62,000 bases of DNA from Gnetum montanum (lineage: Eukaryota; Streptophyta; Gnetopsida; Gnetales; Gnetaceae). Positions 1-11,520 of the stretch are shown here, in pieces (within the stretch, counting starts at the first letter, position 1; every line of letters begins with the position of its first letter). The translations under genes were made by a program, and so were the position numbers. The notes under the pieces are model-generated. The model worked only from the letters and a program-made list of their open reading frames with translations, made no database searches and was not told the DNA's origin. Location: contig MNCI01005255.1 of assembly GCA_015680685.1 (NCBI GenBank), positions 385,678 through 447,677 on the forward strand, written 5' to 3'.

Positions 1-294
1 ACAAACCAGAGATAATAGGTGATCTTCTTGATCTTCTAGTTTTCACTCCACTACTTGTTCCCAATTCAGAAACTTTCTTTTGTTCTTCTTCTGATGAAGA
101 ATCAGTCTTAGGATCTAGAATATCTTTTCAAACTTTGAAATTTTCCAAACTATAAATCTTCTTGGTTATGAACTGAAAATAGTATCTAATTTCTTAAGCC
201 TTTATAGTAACAAAGAATTGTTGATGTGCTAAAATTATAAGGCTTATGAACCTAGAGGCTTAATTTTCATCCCTCCTTCTAGCGCCAAAAGAAC
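1..294 (-). mobile_element. E0: leader and PBS of a minus-strand LTR element
   Basis: The stretch holds no recognisable coding sequence. At 271-287 the minus strand reads TGGCGCTAGAAGGAGGG, the same primer-binding site found in E1, E2 and E3 and complementary to the 3' end of plant tRNA-Asn. The element body therefore runs leftward out of the window and its 5' LTR lies to the right. Seven bases separate the PBS from a TG/CA-type LTR end at 295. No gag is visible before the edge, as expected for the long leaders of this family. Confidence 0.6.
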
Positions 295-1870
295 TGTTGG
301 CGACCATTTGGGACGCGACCGCCAACGAGTGTCCTCGAATAGGATTTAGGTGCCTGCTGGTCTCTGGCAACACCAAGGCCTAAATACCTCCAAATAAACT
401 CAGTAGTTAATGTGAGTATGTGTGTATGCTCTTGCGGTGTGCGGTTGTGAGAAATGTAATGATTGCGTTGTGTGTAAACTACAAATGACTTACTTTAAAG
501 AGATTCAGCCAACTTTGCCAAGTACTGTGAGTTGTTGAAAATTTCCTATTTTGTTCAACTACCTAGTCTACGTGGTCCTTATAATACCTACTTGTAACAA
601 ATAAAATTTTGCAAAAACAATTTGAGCAAGATTCGATGGAAATAAGCAGAAAAGAAAAGAAAGAAGATTTATGTAGACCTCAAATATTTCAACAAGGTAA
701 AATGACATGAGTAAACACTTTGCAATAAAGGTATCCAAAATTCAATATCTACGAATTGATCAAACTTCCAAGGCTCAAACAAGCAATTTCTTCAAGACAA
801 TCCTACTATGCTACCAAAAATTGCTGCGTAAACTACCACGTACAAGACTCCATTTTGACTAGATAATAGATGTCAATGATTGCATTCAAACAGAACCTTT
901 AAAATACTTGACAATTTCTGATTGAAATACTATGGGAATTCACATTAAAGATAAAATGAAGCTATTCTAGTCCCATCAAAATACCAAAGATTTTCTGAAC
1001 CCTCTCGACTACTGAATTGTTCAATGGTGTGACTACAAACAGAGGCTCTCTTACAACAATCCCAATAGTAGTTCCCACACGTTGCACAATAACAAAATTT
1101 ACTACTAAAATGCTCTTAAGGCTTTTAAACACAAGCGCTTCTATGGCAAAATTTTAATAGAAATTTCGTATCGGGCAATAAGAACAGTAAGAGAAATCTA
1201 AAAATCCCAAAATTACTTGCCAAGGATGATACTATCTAAACCACTAGCTAAACAATTTAAAAAAAAATAAAAAATAGAATACATAACTCACAGGACCATG
1301 AAAAAGAGGCTGAAATCTTTCCTTTAGCAAGCCACCTTACAAGCAATTGTCTTTACAAATCTTCTTTTCAGATGCTCTTCTCAAGACCCCAAAGTGTCTT
1401 CAAGTGAGAGCCTAAGTGCTAACTAGTAGCCTTCAAAGTGTGAAGTATGAGACCTCCCAAAAGTCTCTTCTCCAAATTATCCTTCCAAAATTCCCCCCTT
1501 TTTTCAAAGTGCTCATGAAGCCTTTTTATAAGGTTTACAAGGTAGTTACATGCCAAAATATCCTAGCTAACTTTTCTCCCAAGTAGCTTGGCCAACCAAT
1601 TAGAAGTTTACTTGCCCAACAAGTTAGGAGGTTACTTATCCATTTAATTAGGAGGAAGTTAGAAAGTTATTCATAAAGTTAGGGGGAATTAATTAATAAA
1701 TATTATAAATATTTCCTTTAAAAGTAGTTTATTAAAATAAGTCTAAATTCCCTAATCTAATTTAATTTAATTTAAATTTTAAATACTAAGTGTTATTAAT
1801 CTCTAAGATTTTACCATAAAAATATAATATAATATCCACCTTATTGGTGGTAGCGGTAGTTAATTTATCC
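295..1870 (-). repeat. E0 5' LTR (right boundary uncertain)
   Basis: On the minus strand this LTR ends in CA at 295, just before the tRNA-Asn PBS. A minus-strand TATAAAAA lies at 1523-1530 in the context expected for an LTR promoter, giving U3 on the right and R-U5 on the left. The right end is inferred only from the usual 1.6-1.8 kb length of related LTRs here; no partner LTR or target duplication is in the window. No coding sequence is seen. Confidence 0.4.
1523..1530 (-). promoter_or_regulatory. TATA box of E0 LTR
   Basis: The minus strand reads TATAAAAAGG about 1.2 kb upstream of the PBS. Its position matches the TATA boxes of the other LTRs in the window. It would drive leftward transcription. 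Confidence 0.4.
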
Positions 1871-2034
1871 TTTCTTATTCCTGATAATTGAAGTTAAAAT
1901 TTGGGATGGCCGAAGTACGAGCCCGAAGGTGAAGGCACCGATGCTGCAACTGCCCGCAACTGATTCAAAATATTTTCTTCAGCCAAAAATCGTTACTAGC
2001 AACTACTGCCACAGGAGAAGACTCAGCCGCCGCG

Positions 2035-2616
2035 TTAGGAAACATTGCCATGTGTTCCGTAAGGATCTGCAACTATTGTAAGCTCTGCCTCTCGAAAATG
2101 CCAGGAATTTGTGTTCGTCTTCAATACCAAAACCTTTACATCCTTTGATAATTTTAAACGTTCAGAACCGGCAGGATAGGGGACCTTGAAATCTATTTGG
2201 AGCCAGGCATCCAGAATCTTAACTCCTTCATCAGGATTGGTGAACATTCCACCAATGGCGATGACATTGGAGTTGTTAATGGATCTGTAATTTTGGGCAT
2301 CATCCATGGAGGAGCATGTCATGGCATAGACGCCTGGAAGCTTGTTCACGAAAACCACTACACCAACGCCAGTTCTGCAAGCAACGAGGCCGCGAACATC
2401 CTCCTACTCCTCGTACTGTGCCTGCGCCTTGCTCATGGCCTTGCCCACACAGTCACCGGTGACGTAATAATTGTTGTTGCCGAGGTCGTCCACTGTGATG
2501 CCCTTGGATTTGAGGTGCGAGATTAGCGTCTCTTTCTGTTCGCAGCTAAATGAGTCTGATGCCATCACAATCTTCAAAGGCTTCTTTCTCCTACTCCGTG
2601 TTTCCGCTTCTGCCAT
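2035..2616 (-). pseudogene. DRT102: DRT102-like RpiB-domain fragment, broken
   Basis: Plant DRT102 proteins join an N-terminal RpiB/LacA/LacB sugar-phosphate-isomerase-like domain to a C-terminal cupin domain. Only the first part is seen. An ATG at 2616 opens a frame with PLKIVMASDSF, then GITVDDLG and YYVTGDCVG. A TAG at 2404-2406 interrupts it, and the same frame resumes as EDVRGLVACRTGVGVVVF, NKLPGVYAMTC, NNSNVIAIGG and KILDAWL. The glycine of the usual ACGTGVG loop is arginine. The frame ends with TAA at 2035-2037 and I find no convincing cupin sequence beyond it. No introns are evident across the roughly 190 codons, but I see no poly(A) trace that would prove a processed copy. It sits between two LTRs, so capture by a retroelement is possible. 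The family assignment is firm; function is very unlikely. Confidence 0.72.
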
Positions 2617-2617
2617 T

Positions 2618-2696
2618 GCTACTGCTACGTCAGGGTTTCAACTTGCTACTGCTGCGTCAGGGAACCAACTTTTGATAATTTTAAATGTTTAGAACC
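2618..2696. repeat. 27-bp tandem duplication plus copied coding segment
   Basis: Two adjacent 27-base units (2618-2644 and 2645-2671) differ at only a few positions. Next to them, 2671-2696 nearly repeats 2144-2169 (two differences in 26 bases), which lies inside the DRT102-like reading frame and encodes the ERLKLSK part. The piece of coding sequence upstream of the ATG suggests a second, mostly lost copy arranged head to tail. Confidence 0.6.
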
Positions 2697-2699
2697 TAT

Positions 2700-4826
2700 T
2701 GGTAGTCCGTTAGGTCCTTCACTTGCTTTCAACTCTTAGTCGATTTTTAATAATCCATTACCCATGGTGTTGTCTATTTTGCCAATATTATTTCTTGTAG
2801 TAAATAATCACCTCCTTATTTTCTTATTCCAATCTTCACCCAAGAAAATAACTTGGCATTTTAGTTCTACTTTCCAAGGAGGCTTCAAGATCAAGATTAT
2901 TTACCATTGGCTTGCTTCCCATCAACTCACAATACTAAACTGCAAATTTACAACCAGGGATTGTGCTAATTTTGAACAAAATATTCCAACTGTTCCATGT
3001 AATGGCCAAATGTGCCAACACATACGAAATGTAAGATGAAAACGAAACTTAAATAGAAGTAATGAGAATTTGTAACAAACGTAAGTACCATAAATAGAGA
3101 AAACATGGATGGCAAAATTGTAACTATATGTATTGATTAATGATTAAAAAAAAGTGCATTGGTCAAAGCGCAGTTGCGGATTGATTGCAAGGCAAACGTT
3201 TAGCCCTGATATGAAGGGTGTATAGATGTTGGGAGATTATAGGTTTCGGGTTGCAGGTGTGCAATGTGACCAAAATTGCCCCAAGTGCTCAGCGTGACTA
3301 AGTATTGATAATGCCCAATCATACAAGATAATGATGGTGAGATTCATCAACTCTCTAGATCTTGATGCCCCAAAGTTGCCAACCTTTGTTAAATGGAAGA
3401 ATGGGGTATTTATAGGGATTTCTGGCCTGAGATTTGGATCTGGAGGAAGATTTATGGCTACGGGGTGAGAGAAATGCGGATTGGGTGATAGGTGTGTACG
3501 TTTTGACTAGATGCACAGAATTTTACAATGCACAAGATGTAGTGTGACCCAAATCTCTTACATTGGTGTGTGTAATCCATAGTGTAGGAGCTTGATATAC
3601 TAAAAAAATGCAAAATATACAAAGAATGTTAAAGTACAAGAGTGGATTTGGATGTTTGGCCTCTGGATCTGTAGATCTGTGCTATTTTTGTTCTGCCAAG
3701 GCCTTCACCGTGCGTGGATCTAGCTATGGCATGTCTATAGTGTGTCCTGGCATTAGCATCTAGCATCCAGCATCCTAATGTTTATGTTGTGCATACGCTG
3801 GCATCAGCATGCCAGCATGACCATCAGCATGTCCAATTTTTATGCTACATTTTGAGCCCATTTTTGACCTATGAGACCCATTTTCAGAGTGAATCTACAT
3901 GCCTAATGTCGAGAGGGTTCTACACGTCGAATTTGAGCTGATCTTACCTTGGATTTGTGTCCCTTTTGATTGGTCACGTTGTGGTAATGCTGTGCAGCAT
4001 GACCTCAGTGTGACATCAGTGTGACTAATTGGAAATGACATTTTGAACCAAATTTGAATGTCTAATGCCTGTTTCTTGAAGTCCAATTGTTGCTTGCTCT
4101 CCAGGGTGGTCAGCATGCTAGATTTAAGGTCAATTTGATGCCATTTTAATCATCTTTTGTTTGGTCATGCTATGGTCATGCTGTGCAGCATGACCTCAAC
4201 ATGACCAAGTTAAAATAACACATTTGAAGCTCAAATCTTGATTTTCTGAAGCCTGAGAGTCAGTAAAGTTGTTGCATGTCCCCTAGGAATTGAGTTCATG
4301 TCGAAATTGGTCCTGAAACTACTTGATGTGCCCTATTTTTTATTGGTCACACTGTGCAGCATGACCTCAGCATGACTAACTGAAAGTGGCTTAAGACATG
4401 TGATTCTAAGCTCAAATCTTGAAGATTCAAAGGCTGGGAGCTACAGGTGGGGGGGGGGGGGCATTGGTGAAGCTCATGAAGAGCCCGTGCGCTCGAATCT
4501 AGGCTATTAGGACTTGATTTTGGGGCCCCAGAAGTTGGTCACGCTGTACACATGCTGGTCTTATGCTGGGTAGCATGACCATAGCGTGACCAAAGTGTAT
4601 ATGGAAAAAACCATGCATTTTGAGCCTGAAACCCTAGATTCTGGATGTCAGGAGTTGGAGCAATTGCCTATGGGCCCCAGGTGGACTTTTTCTATTCAAT
4701 AGTATGTCGTTTCATGCTATTTTTGAGGCTCTTAGGTTTGGTCATGTTGTACTCTTGTTGAGCAACGGCATGACTTAGCTTGAGTCTTGTCTAAAAGTGT
4801 TAGGCCAAAATTTTGTGGTGTTTTCA
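2700..4826 (-). repeat. Solo or partial LTR related to the E1 LTR
   Basis: The right end matches the E1 LTR terminus: both minus strands begin TGAAA(A)CACCACAAAA. The stretch at 3160-3200 resembles the E1 LTR at 6510-6560 (GCGCAGTTGCGGATT versus ACGCAGTTGTGAATC). A minus-strand TATAAATA is at 3407-3414. The U3 part (about 3720-4760) is full of palindromic words of the type GTCATGCTG / CAGCATGACC. A run of 13 G at 4449-4461 lies within it. The left end could not be fixed and may lie anywhere in 2690-2980. No PPT follows at 4827, so it may be a solo LTR inserted in the old gag to its right. Confidence 0.55.
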
Positions 4827-4949
4827 CAAATCTTGGATTGTTACTTATATTGAATGTCACCATTGTGTGTGGGCTATTGCTCAAATTTAACATATGTTTA
4901 TAGAATTTTATAGATCATTTTTGTAGCCTAACTCAATTAGAAGTGTTGA

Positions 4950-6181
4950 ACACTAGCTCTCCATTATCCATCATCTTCTATAAGTCATCCTTCAAGGCTA
5001 TGCAGAAGTTTGTATCATGACTTGGTAGCTAATGATAGTGGTAGAAATGATCAATTTTGAAAGACTTAGGCACAGGTGGATCATCCTTCATTGCTAGAGT
5101 GGGATCCTTTGTGATTTCATATAACCTATCATGCCTCTTATGAGCATTCTCAGTCATCTACTTATATTGGATTTGGCCACTCTTAAGCAACTAGTTAAGG
5201 AGTTCATACATCTTTAGTTGCAACCTAGTGTACTTTGACCTATCCTTCCTCTCAAAGTTAGGCCTTGTGTTATCTAATGTAGAGGCGCTAGATGTTAATG
5301 GCTAGTTGGTCATGGAAGGGGCATTGGGTTGGCTAATTTTTTATCCCTATGTTATCTTATTATTTTTGGCCATGGTGGTCATGGCTACATGGTTTTGCCT
5401 CTCCTTCTCCTTATCCTTTAATGTATGTTCATTTTTATATATGTAGGCAAGATCATGGCTATCCTCAACAACATATTTTATGTTCTTGATCTATAAGAAG
5501 GTCTGACTAAGTGACCATGGGTCTAGTTAATAAAGTTTAGACTTAATGAAGTCATTAACTACCCTTTTGAAGATGGCTAGAAGGTGGATTTTTGCTATGG
5601 GTTTAGGAATCTTATTCAGTAGAGAATTCCACCTTTAAATGAACTTCTAAATAGGTTCAAGGGACCCTTTTTTAATTCTCATTAGTTAGTCTAGGATGGT
5701 ATTTGGTTTCAAGTTGTTCTTGAAATGGTTCACAAATTGTAAAATCAAGTCTTCAAATGAGGCTATAAACCCTTGGTGCAACATGCAATACTAGTTGAAG
5801 ATCTTCCCAATAAGAGACATAAGGAAGATTCTCATTATGGTATGAGGCTAAGCTTGTAGTAATAGGCACTCAAAGAAAAAGATGATGAGGTAAGTATTGG
5901 GATTATCCTCACCAATGTACTTGATAAAATGGAATATGAAAATGCTTAGGGGAAGAGTTACTTGCAAGATAGCTAGAATGATAGGATCATCTTGATAAAA
6001 ATCCATTATCTTGAGTGTCTATATAGTTGAAGTTGTAAGCTTATGTAACTCTTCTATAAGGTCTTGGATCATTTGGAACGCTTGATTCAAGCTTTGAGAC
6101 ACTCTGTTAGGCTACAAGATTTGGACAAATCATTATGGAGTAAGTTGAGAGACCTGTGGCCTCACAATGAACTATGGAAAG
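4950..6181 (-). pseudogene. Old Tat-type gag remnant interrupted by E1
   Basis: Read on the minus strand this is a degraded gag homologous to E1 gag. Clear blocks are 5975-6060 (matching 20430-20520), 5430-5560 (matching 19880-20030, around the phrase for KNI) and the knuckle region near 5020-5070. Frameshifts and stops prevent any long ORF. The sequence stops exactly at the E1 insertion point (6181), so this gag was the landing site of E1. The nucleocapsid-like part near 4950 is followed by the LTR end at 4826. Confidence 0.65.
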
Positions 6182-7763
6182 TGTACTGTTCGAAATCGTC
6201 GGTCTCCGGCTAGAATGAAATAGAAACCAAGAGATCCCCAAATAAGCACAAAAGACCCTACCTTTGCTTGAGGGTAAGCTAGAATTAACGAAGGCAGAGT
6301 ACCTTGAGTGGTTCGCACATGGATCAGACAAGGATTTTCCCAAACGTACACCATTGTACTGTACGCCGAGTTATACGTAAACGATGTAACTAACGTGAAG
6401 CTGAGCATAAACGTATAGGAATGTAAACAGTATGCATACGATAATGAATCAAAAACTATAACAAATCTTAGCAAAGAAATCTGGCAATATTATTGCAAAT
6501 TGAAAGTTACAATGCACTGGTCTAACGCAGTTGTGAATCTGACACAAGGCGGATGAAGAGCCCCGATGGACGCAGAGGGATGATGGTGTGCTGGTTCAGA
6601 TTGCATGCACAGCATAGAGGCTATATGTTCAGCATGCAGGGTTGAAGTCCAGCGTATAGGATGCAGGTTTCTCAATTTTCTTAGTGTGGTCTACCCCAAT
6701 TTTTGCCAAGATGCCTCTAGTTTTTCCAACCTGGATCTAGTCAAAAATTGGGATTTTTATACAGGTTTAGATGTTAGACTCAGATTTGAGAGGGAATGAT
6801 TGGCTGTGGAGTGCTGGACTCTTGGGTCAGGTGACATGTGGCACATTGACCGAGTGCGAAAGAATGAAATTTTACAAGTGTACAGCATACTGTACACCAG
6901 CATATACTACTGTATGCTAGCGTATAGTGCTATACACCAGCGTATACACATTGGGCATGTGAACTTGGCATATACACGTGACTAAAATAAAAGAAGTCAT
7001 TCAGCCCTCGAATTTGCATTCGGATGTCATGAGAATGTTGCTTGTGGATGTTCAGCTCAGTTGGCTTTGATCTGACATGGTCCTGGAGACCTTTGATTGG
7101 TATACGTTGTGCCTCATACTTGGCGTACACAATGTTTATGCTAGGCATATACGCTGAGTGGGCACGATGCTTGTATATGCTGGGCATGTAGGCTGCTCGT
7201 ATACGCTGGGCGTATAGGATGACCATGCTAGGTGTATACGCTGGATGTGTAGGATGCTCGTATACGCTGGATGTGTAGGATGTACATGCTCAGTGTATGA
7301 AATCCAAAGTGTATGATGTCAAGTCCAAAATTCGTCTTTCTGGAGCTCATGATGACACCTGATAATTGCTTTGTTTCTGTGAGTGTCGTTTCCATGTCGT
7401 CTTTGAGGTTGCGTGCTGAGCGTATACGCTGGGCGTAAACGCTGAGCATACATGTGAGGCGTGTGCACTGGTCGTATACACTGGGAGTGTATGCTGGGAA
7501 TATGTGCTGGGCGTAAACGCTAGGCGTATATGCTGCATACTGCATACTTAGTAAGAACTAAGTATCTCGAGCTCTGAAGTTGCCATGTTTAATACTAGAT
7601 GTCGCCGTGGTCATCTGTGGATCCCGGGGAACTATTTCTTGTTGAGTTCTACTGCTTGAAGCTGTCTATGGGGCCTTCAAGCTTCGGTCACGCCGGGGAG
7701 CATCATGAATTAGCTTAACTCTTTCTGGAGAAGTACTAAGCTCAGAATTTTTGTGGTGTTTCA
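6182..7763 (-). repeat. E1 3' LTR
   Basis: This 1582-bp LTR matches 22139-23745 along its whole length. A minus-strand TATAAAAA at 6754-6761 marks the promoter. U3 (about 6765-7763) holds many copies of words related to CAGCGTATACGCTG. Short ORFs in this region are only readings of these repeats. Confidence 0.93.
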
Positions 7764-7776
7764 TTGGCCCCTCTTT
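7764..7776 (-). promoter_or_regulatory. E1 polypurine tract
   Basis: The minus strand reads AAAGAGGGGCCAA directly before the TGAAACACC start of the 3' LTR. This is the expected primer site for plus-strand synthesis. Confidence 0.85.
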
Positions 7777-8977
7777 GTTGACGCTTGGAGGAATCGACCT
7801 GAGAAGCGTCGACAAAGAAGTATAAAACACCACAAGCAACATAGTAGCATTATCCTTCGACACTTGGCTAGATGTCATCGCACCATGTCCAGTAGTACAT
7901 GGGATTGGAGAAATGAAGTTTGTAGCTGATCAAGGGATTGTGCATGGTGAAGGGGATGTTATGGTGTGTATATGGGTTATGCTAATCCTTGTCAATAGCC
8001 ATTGTTTAGCATACTCAAAATCAATACATGAGATGTACGTCCTTTGGCAGCACAAGACTCTTGTTTGGTGTTTAAGAGGACTTGTTGACACAACCAAAGC
8101 CACGTGATGATGTGTTGTGTTCTTTGGAGGAACAAAGCCTTTGTTTAGTATTTCAAGGGAACCTGTTGGCTGAGAGCCAAAGCCGTACAACGAGATATTA
8201 CTTGATCGTTTGAGACATGAGTATTTGCTTGCAAGACAACTGCCTTCCCGCCTGGGGCTTATGGGAAGTGCCAAGGGTCTTGTGGCTCATTTTGCTCTTT
8301 GCTCTTTGTGCTTTTTTTTGGAAAGAGCTTTCTTTTAATTTTGCACTTATGTTCATGTGTCATATTGTGTGTTGTAATTACTTAAGAGTATCGCAGCGTG
8401 TAACAGTGTGCTCAAAGTTTTCGGGTGTACTGGGTGTATCTGGGAACTGTAACTGGGTAGGAAAGGGAATAAGAGTGTTGGGGAAATGGAGAATGTATTG
8501 GGAATGGGGAATGTACTTTTGAACAGATTGATTAACCTGGTTGCATGCATCAGAAACAATGTGGCACCTTGTCACCGTGATGAAGTGTATCTGTGTACGA
8601 ACACCACTGGGTGTCATCCTGCAAATACAACTCCAAGAAGACAAGAAAACCACAAGTGAACAAGTTAACAAACATTTCGGATGTGAATGTGACTAATGCG
8701 AATGGAGGCACCATGTAAAACTTAAGGTGAGCAAAATGAGTAGCAATAGTGTTGTCAGAGCCGATGTGATGAATGATGCAGTAGGCATTGATGAAGAAAT
8801 GTCATGAATGATAGCCGTAGATGAATGTGCCAAAAATGATCTTGCCAATTTATAGTCTTAGCGGACTGTAGTGAAGAAGCAAACTAGTTTATAGTCTTAG
8901 CAGACTCTGGCGAATGAGATTGTCGTAATTTAATGTCCTACCAGATAGGTGCTAGTTTATTGTCATTGCGAACATTC
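7777..8977 (-). other. E1 3' untranslated region
   Basis: No protein-coding sequence is recognised between the end of integrase and the PPT. Near 8870-8960 there are diverged copies of a unit with the words TTTATAGTCTTAGCGGAC that lead into the ordered array at 8978. Short ORFs here show no family resemblance. Confidence 0.6.
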
Positions 8978-9234
8978 TGTGGTATCAGTTTACCATCATG
9001 ATGCGAGGACGAGCTGTGGTATCAGTTTACCATCGTGATGTGAGGACGAGCTATGGTATCAGTTTACCATCATGATGCTAGGACAAGCTATGGTTTAGTT
9101 TACCATCTTGATGCCAGGACGAGCTATGGTATCAGTTTACCGTCATGATGCCAGGATGAGCTATGGTATCAGTTTACCATCATGATGCCAGGACAAGCTA
9201 TGGTATTAGTTTACCGTTATGATGCCAGGACGAG
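8978..9234. repeat. 37-bp tandem array, seven copies, 3' of integrase
   Basis: Seven head-to-tail copies of a 37-base unit built on GGTATCAGTTTACCATCATG followed by ATGCCAGGACGAGC; one copy is 2 bases short. It lies just after the integrase end, in the zone that is known to be hypervariable and repeat-prone in plant Tat/Ogre elements. Confidence 0.92.
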
Positions 9235-9624
9235 TGCGTACCTGAATCCATGCTTAAATGTGAAATGGTTTCAAGAACAAATGATTGGTTAAATTTGCAA
9301 GCTCATTCCCTTCCATGTCAGCTAACTTGAATGCTCCATTGTCGTATGCTTTGGTGACCAAGTAGGGCCCTTCCCAATTAGCTGAGAATTTATCCAGGTA
9401 TTCCTGAATGACTTTGAGTAAGGCCCTTCCCCAAGGTCACCTTCCTTGATGGGGTGCTTATGAACATTGTGTTGATGGAATTGTCGTTGTCATTTTTGAT
9501 ACCACTCAATTTGATCGAGTGCACGTATACGTTCCTCCTCCATTGAGTCCAAGTCAACAATGCATAGATCATTGTTTTTCCCTTCGTTGAGGAGTCTGGA
9601 GAGTGTGATCCTTAGAGACGATAC

Positions 9625-10359
9625 CTATAACTCCAAGGGTAAAACAGCTTCTAAATCATAAATAAGACTATATGGTGTTTTACCTGTGAAGGTCCGATGC
9701 GTAGTACGATAAGCCCACAGCGCATATACTAGCTGTTCGTGCCATCTTTTCTTGCTTCTAGTAAGCATCTTTTTAAGTATTGTAATGATAGTTTTATTTG
9801 TGGCTTTAGCTTGTCTGTTGCTCTGAGGGTAGTAAGTGGATGAAAATGAATGTTTGATCCCTAGGCTTTCACAGAAAGTTCTGGTTTCGACACTGCTGAT
9901 TTGTGGCCCGTTATCAGTGATGAGGGTCATGGGGATGCCAAAACGGGTCATAATGTTTTCAAGAATGAAGTTGCATATGTGTTTGGATGTGGTTTTTCTA
10001 AGGGGAATAGGTTCTACCCACTTCGTGAAATACTCTGTTGCGGTTATGATGAAGCTATGCCCTGCAGAAGATGAGGGTGTTATTGGTTCGATAAGGTCCA
10101 ACCCCCACTTTTGAAAGGGCCAAGTGATTTGCGCTGTATGCAACTCATTTGGTGGAACATGTATCAGATTACTATTTTTTTGATAGATACTACACATTTT
10201 AGCCTTGGAGAGACAGTCATACTCCATGTGTGTCCAATAATAGCCCAAACATCTTATTTTCGTTGCCATTGCTTTAGCTGCTATGTGTCCTTGGCATAGT
10301 CCATCATGTACTTGCTCAACGATGGTTTGGGCATCAGCGCTACTAACGCATGTTAGCAA
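9625..10359 (-). pseudogene. E1 integrase, catalytic Glu replaced
   Basis: The zinc-binding region shows VHDGLCQGHIA and CSIYQKN; the second cysteine of the CxxC pair is tyrosine. The DDE core shows WGLDLIEP (first Asp), LITDNGPQ (second Asp) and RQAKATNKTI, where the catalytic Glu is Lys (AAA codon). After LWAYRTTHRTFTGKTPYSL the C-terminal part continues in the same frame to about 9390. With two key residues lost this integrase could not act. Confidence 0.92.
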
Positions 10360-10422
10360 TATGCCTTCATAGGATCGACGACACAGCGTGTCCCCTATTA
10401 ATGGATATTGTCGAGAGCATTT

Positions 10423-11223
10423 TCATACTACGTCCTTTTGCACATTCGTTAGGTGTTGCGGTGTTTCACCATGTAGAAGGTACTCTTTTATGTCGTCATA
10501 CCATTCTATTGCATGTGTTGTACTAACGGATGCGATGGGTATTTCATCGAGAGTATCAGTTATGGGTTTAGCATAACTGATTATAGAGCTAGGTAACATA
10601 TGGAACATGTCTAGCGATATGTTTAGAGCTAGCATGGAAAGTGCATCTACGATGGTGTTATCGTTTCTGGAAACATGTTGCACTTCCATGTTTTCGAATT
10701 GCTTCAATAAGGGTTTAGCTAAGTCATAGTATGGTTGTAAATGTTGCGCTTTGCATGTATAAATGTCTGTGACTTGGTTTAAAACTAGTTGTGAGTCTCC
10801 CCTAACTAGGAGTCGTGTGATGTTGGAGGCTAGTGTTGCCATAAGGCCCCTAAGGAGACCTTCATATTCTGCTATGTTGTTGGTACAATGAAAGTTGAAG
10901 CGGTAAGCAAAGGATCGGATCTCCCTAGAGGGATAGGTAATGACGGCAGTGGCACTCCCCCCTCAAGAGGTGGATGCTCCATCAAAGTTCAAAATGGCTT
11001 CGTACCCATTGGGAACTATGTCTATCACGCTCACGTTTTCGTCTAGAAACTCTGGCTCTATTGTGGCTTGATCATGTGTTGGTGATGTAGTCAGTTGGTT
11101 CACTATTGCTTGACCCTTGACTGATGACTGCGCTATGTAATGCAAGTTGAATTCAACTATTATGGCTTTCCAACGCGCGATTCTGCTTGACTCGTAAATG
11201 TTACTAGTGATGGCCCTGAGCAC
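10423..11223 (-). pseudogene. E1 archaeal-like second RNase H (Tat hallmark)
   Basis: After the first RNase H and a tether (ARWKAIIVEFNLHY) comes a second RNase H fold: AILNFDGAST, then after a stop at 10963 RFNFHCTNNIAEYEGLL, LVRGDSQLVLNQV, and VQHVSRNDNTIVDALSMLA. The catalytic-type residues D (FDGAS), E (AEYEGL) and D (RGDSQLV) are visible. The second histidine/aspartate block reads VDALS instead of the more usual ADALS. This dual RNase H is known from the Tat clade of plant Ty3/gypsy elements. Confidence 0.85.
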
Positions 11224-11268
11224 ATTATCTTTACAGATTATGTTGGTTTGGTTATGGAAGAGGTAATT

Positions 11269-11481
11269 TCACCATTTCTTTAGGGAAAAGAAGAGGGCTA
11301 AACATGACCTCTCTACCTCATTGTACTTCTTTTCGTGGGCCATTAATTCATGGCTCAAATAATAAACAGGGACTTCAGTCCCATCGTCTCGTTTCTGGTA
11401 GAGCATAGAAGCGATGGATGCATCTGACGTAGCGAGATAGATGTAGAAGGGTTTATTGTTCTGTGGAGAGTACACTATCAA
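11269..11481 (-). pseudogene. E1 gypsy-type RNase H domain
   Basis: This is the ordinary RNase H attached to the RT, which degrades the RNA of the hybrid. Readable blocks are PFYIYLATSDASIASML, VYYLSHEL and NEVERSCLALFF. The frame is closed by TGA at 11269-11271, then continues as NYLFHNQTN. Confidence 0.85.
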
Positions 11482-11520
11482 TAGCTGAGCTAGTGTTGTT
11501 TTAATGTGGTCAAAGGCTTC

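Noticed and set aside
2035-2616. DRT102-like fragment as a working gene
   Set aside because: An in-frame TAG, a changed glycine in the conserved loop and no visible cupin domain make function unlikely.
2764-3039. 91-residue plus-strand ORF near the LTR left end
   Set aside because: AT-rich, no recognisable motif, overlaps the LTR homology region.
6930-7545. ORFs of about 100 residues in the E1 3' LTR
   Set aside because: They read the GTATACGC words of U3, lie in non-coding LTR sequence, and are not kept in the partner LTR.
8978-9234. Possible CRISPR-like array
   Set aside because: Units are head to tail without unique spacers, in a plant retroelement. It is a simple tandem repeat.
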